Assembly: GCF_036409155.1 (NCBI RefSeq)
Contig: NZ_JAZGLW010000001.1
Span: 3,100,001-3,164,000 of the forward strand
DNA length: 64,000 nucleotides
Direction: 5' to 3'
From: Mycobacterium sp. 050128
GTDB lineage: Bacteria; Actinomycetota; Actinomycetes; Mycobacteriales; Mycobacteriaceae
Position 1 is the stretch's first letter, and each line of letters starts with the position of its first letter. A program made the position numbers and the translations under genes. Positions 62,736 to 64,000 of the stretch are shown piece by piece. The notes below the pieces were generated by a model. That model was not told the origin of the DNA and ran no database searches. It worked only from the letters and a program-made list of their open reading frames with translations.

Positions 62736-63248
62736 TCAGCGCGGGATGTGGAAGTCGATCAACGTGGCTCCGCCCCGTTGCAGGTCTTTCCAGTCGCCGG
62801 TGACCTTGAGCACCGCGATCCCTGATGTCGCGTATTTCTCTGAAATACGTTGCACCGCAGCCTCATTCGTGCCATCGTCGCTCGCCAGGCCGAGCGCCAG
62901 CGACGACATTGTCGGCTCGTGTCCGACGACCAGCAGGGTGTCGACGGAGTCGGGAACCTTGTTGATCTCGTCGATCATCGTGCCCGCGGTGGTGTCGTAG
63001 AGGCGCTCGCGGTATTGCACTGGAGCGTCGATGCCGGTGTTGGCCAGCGTCTCACGGGCACGGGTGGCCGTGGAGCACAGCACGGCGTCGATGCTGGGTT
63101 GATGGGCGCGCAGCCAGTCACCGCCCAGTCCCGCTTCCCTAATGCCGCGGGGCGCCAACGGTCGCTCGTGGTCCCCGACACCGGGTGGGTATCCAGATTT
63201 CGCATGCCGCATCAGCAGCAGGGTGCGCTCGCCGTTCACGCGGCTCAC
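62736..63248 (-). CDS. SixA-like phosphohistidine phosphatase (Rv1276c homologue)
   Basis: A 170-residue histidine phosphatase: catalytic RHA motif in [12 protein letters not shown] (near residue 13), the second core His in VVGHEPTMS, and the STATRARET helix. SixA proteins remove phosphate from phosphohistidine of phosphotransferase or two-component proteins. GTG at 63248 overlaps the stop of the HNH gene (GTGA), an unusual coupling of a conserved core gene with a mobile-type repeat-family gene. A start a few codons later (GTG AAC GGC) is also possible. Confidence 0.88.
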   Translation of the reverse strand: MSRVNGERTLLLMRHAKSGYPPGVGDHERPLAPRGIREAGLGGDWLRAHQPSIDAVLCSTATRARETLANTGIDAPVQYRERLYDTTAGTMIDEINKVPDSVDTLLVVGHEPTMSSLALGLASDDGTNEAAVQRISEKYATSGIAVLKVTGDWKDLQRGGATLIDFHIPR

Positions 63249-64000
63249 GCTACGTCGTGGTCGGGGTCGTCGTCGTCATTGCGTAGCAGTTTGTTGGGGT
63301 GGTGGTAGGAGTTGGTGCGGGGTTGGCCTCGATCAAGGTGCGGGGGCGGGATCCATTCGGTATCGCCGTTGGCGCGTTTTCTGGTGGTCCAGCCCGTCGG
63401 TCGCAGCATTCGGTGGTGGGGGCCGCAAGCGAAAGTGAGGTCGTCGACGTCGGTGGTGTGGCACTGGGCGTAGTCGGTGACATGGTGAACTTCGCAGTAG
63501 AAGCCGGGCAGGTTGCATCCGGGCGCTGAACAGCCGCGATCCTTGGCGTACAACACGATTCGTTGTCCGGGTGAGGCGAGGCGTTTGGTGTGATGCAGGG
63601 AAACAGCTTTGCCCTTGTCGAAGATGGCCAGGTAGTGGTGGGCGTGGCGGGCCAGGCGGATGACGTCGCTGATGGGCAGCCGGGTGCCTCCGCCGGTGAT
63701 CCCGTGGCCGGTGGCGGCTTCCAACTCGGCCAGGGTGGTGGAGACGATGATGGCGGCGGGCAGCCCATTGTGCTGACCGAGCTCTCCGGAGGCCAGGACC
63801 GCGCGCAGGGCGGCGTTGAGGCCGTCGTGGTGGCGTTGGGCTGCTGAGCGGGGGTCGTGATCGATGGCGTCTTGGCTGGGGGTGCCGTCGACGCAGGGGG
63901 TGTGGTCGTCGGGGTTGCACATGCCGGGGGCGGCGAGTTTGGCCAGCACCGCTTCCAGGGTGGCACGTAGTTCGGGGGTGATCCAGCCATGTAGGGCTGA
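63245..64000 (-). CDS. 13E12/DUF222-type HNH endonuclease (N-terminus outside window)
   Basis: The last 252 codons of a DUF222/HNH protein of the mycobacterial 13E12 repeat family: [26 protein letters not shown] at the window edge, then the HNH core with [17 protein letters not shown] and [13 protein letters not shown]. The zinc and catalytic residues (Cys pair, HH, HH) are intact, so a nuclease is possible; members often sit at sites of phage or insertion activity. The rest of the gene lies beyond 64000. It takes the place where Rv1277 would follow in M. tuberculosis. Confidence 0.87.
   Translation of the reverse strand, partial: SALHGWITPELRATLEAVLAKLAAPGMCNPDDHTPCVDGTPSQDAIDHDPRSAAQRHHDGLNAALRAVLASGELGQHNGLPAAIIVSTTLAELEAATGHGITGGGTRLPISDVIRLARHAHHYLAIFDKGKAVSLHHTKRLASPGQRIVLYAKDRGCSAPGCNLPGFYCEVHHVTDYAQCHTTDVDDLTFACGPHHRMLRPTGWTTRKRANGDTEWIPPPHLDRGQPRTNSYHHPNKLLRNDDDDPDHDVA

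Noticed and set aside
1..64000. CRISPR arrays, rRNA and tRNA genes, insertion sequences
   Set aside because: No regularly spaced direct repeats with spacers, no cloverleaf or rRNA signatures, and no transposase reading frames were seen; the HNH gene is the only mobile-family gene.

Overview
The window is high-GC actinobacterial DNA and almost certainly comes from a slow-growing non-tuberculous Mycobacterium. From about 31.5 kb to 63.2 kb its genes follow, with insertions, the M. tuberculosis order Rv1257c-Rv1276c: glycolate-oxidase-like protein, tap, udgB, FAD monooxygenase, Ddn-family protein, HIT protein, amiB2, pH-sensing adenylyl cyclase, Rv1265, pknH, embR, lprA, the ABC pair Rv1272c/Rv1273c, lprB, lprC and a SixA-like phosphatase. 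Assignments rest on reading translations and remembered family sequences; no database search was run. GTG starts and 4-base ATGA/GTGA gene overlaps are common.

Region 1 (1-31.2 kb) is an accessory CoA-catabolic island. It holds SDRs, two P450s, an enoyl-CoA hydratase, three DUF35 proteins, a mycofactocin-type (NDMA-dependent) alcohol dehydrogenase with an aldehyde dehydrogenase, paired hot-dog hydratases, two family III CoA-transferase/racemase proteins, an MhpB-like extradiol dioxygenase, two divergent AveC-like membrane proteins, a fused FadE34-like acyl-CoA dehydrogenase, an Ltp-type thiolase fold protein, another acyl-CoA dehydrogenase and an acyl-CoA ligase. The set resembles the last steps of steroid side-chain degradation (dehydrogenase, MaoC hydratase, Ltp/DUF35 retro-aldolase) combined with P450, dioxygenase and AveC chemistry. 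The substrate is unknown.

The most notable signal in region 1 is a palindrome, ATGRCAGT-NN-RCTGTCAY, found five times (15624, 17414, 19693, 19741, 26504). Each copy lies in a promoter region, and they ring a TetR gene at 16721-17311. They define a compact predicted regulon: AveC-2, P450-2, the LLM oxidoreductase, the six-gene operon 19800-25337 and a kinase-like phosphotransferase. A second motif, ATCTAACATKAGTGTCACT, links the promoters of the Gfo/Idh/MocA gene and the MhpB-like gene. A third, weaker motif (near AAACTATATAACGTTT) occurs at 15493, 29037 and 30657.

Region 2 (31.5-45.4 kb) is the conserved core with inserted genes: an LLM oxidoreductase, a giant c-di-GMP protein with two membrane-GGDEF modules plus one EAL domain, and a deoxyinosine-glycosylase-like gene. 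Region 3 (45.4-57.7 kb) holds cyclic-AMP and Ser/Thr kinase signalling. The Rv1265 homologue has an 8-bp-period repeat at its start, and two PknH-type kinases with near-identical catalytic domains and leaders flank an Rv1747-like FHA-ABC exporter, next to embR. Secreted and lipoproteins follow (C39-like, DUF4189, lprA and tandem DUF732 genes with matching hairpins). Region 4 (57.7-64 kb) is the heterodimeric ABC exporter, lprB-lprC, a SixA-like phosphatase and a truncated 13E12-type HNH endonuclease gene that breaks the M. tuberculosis synteny.
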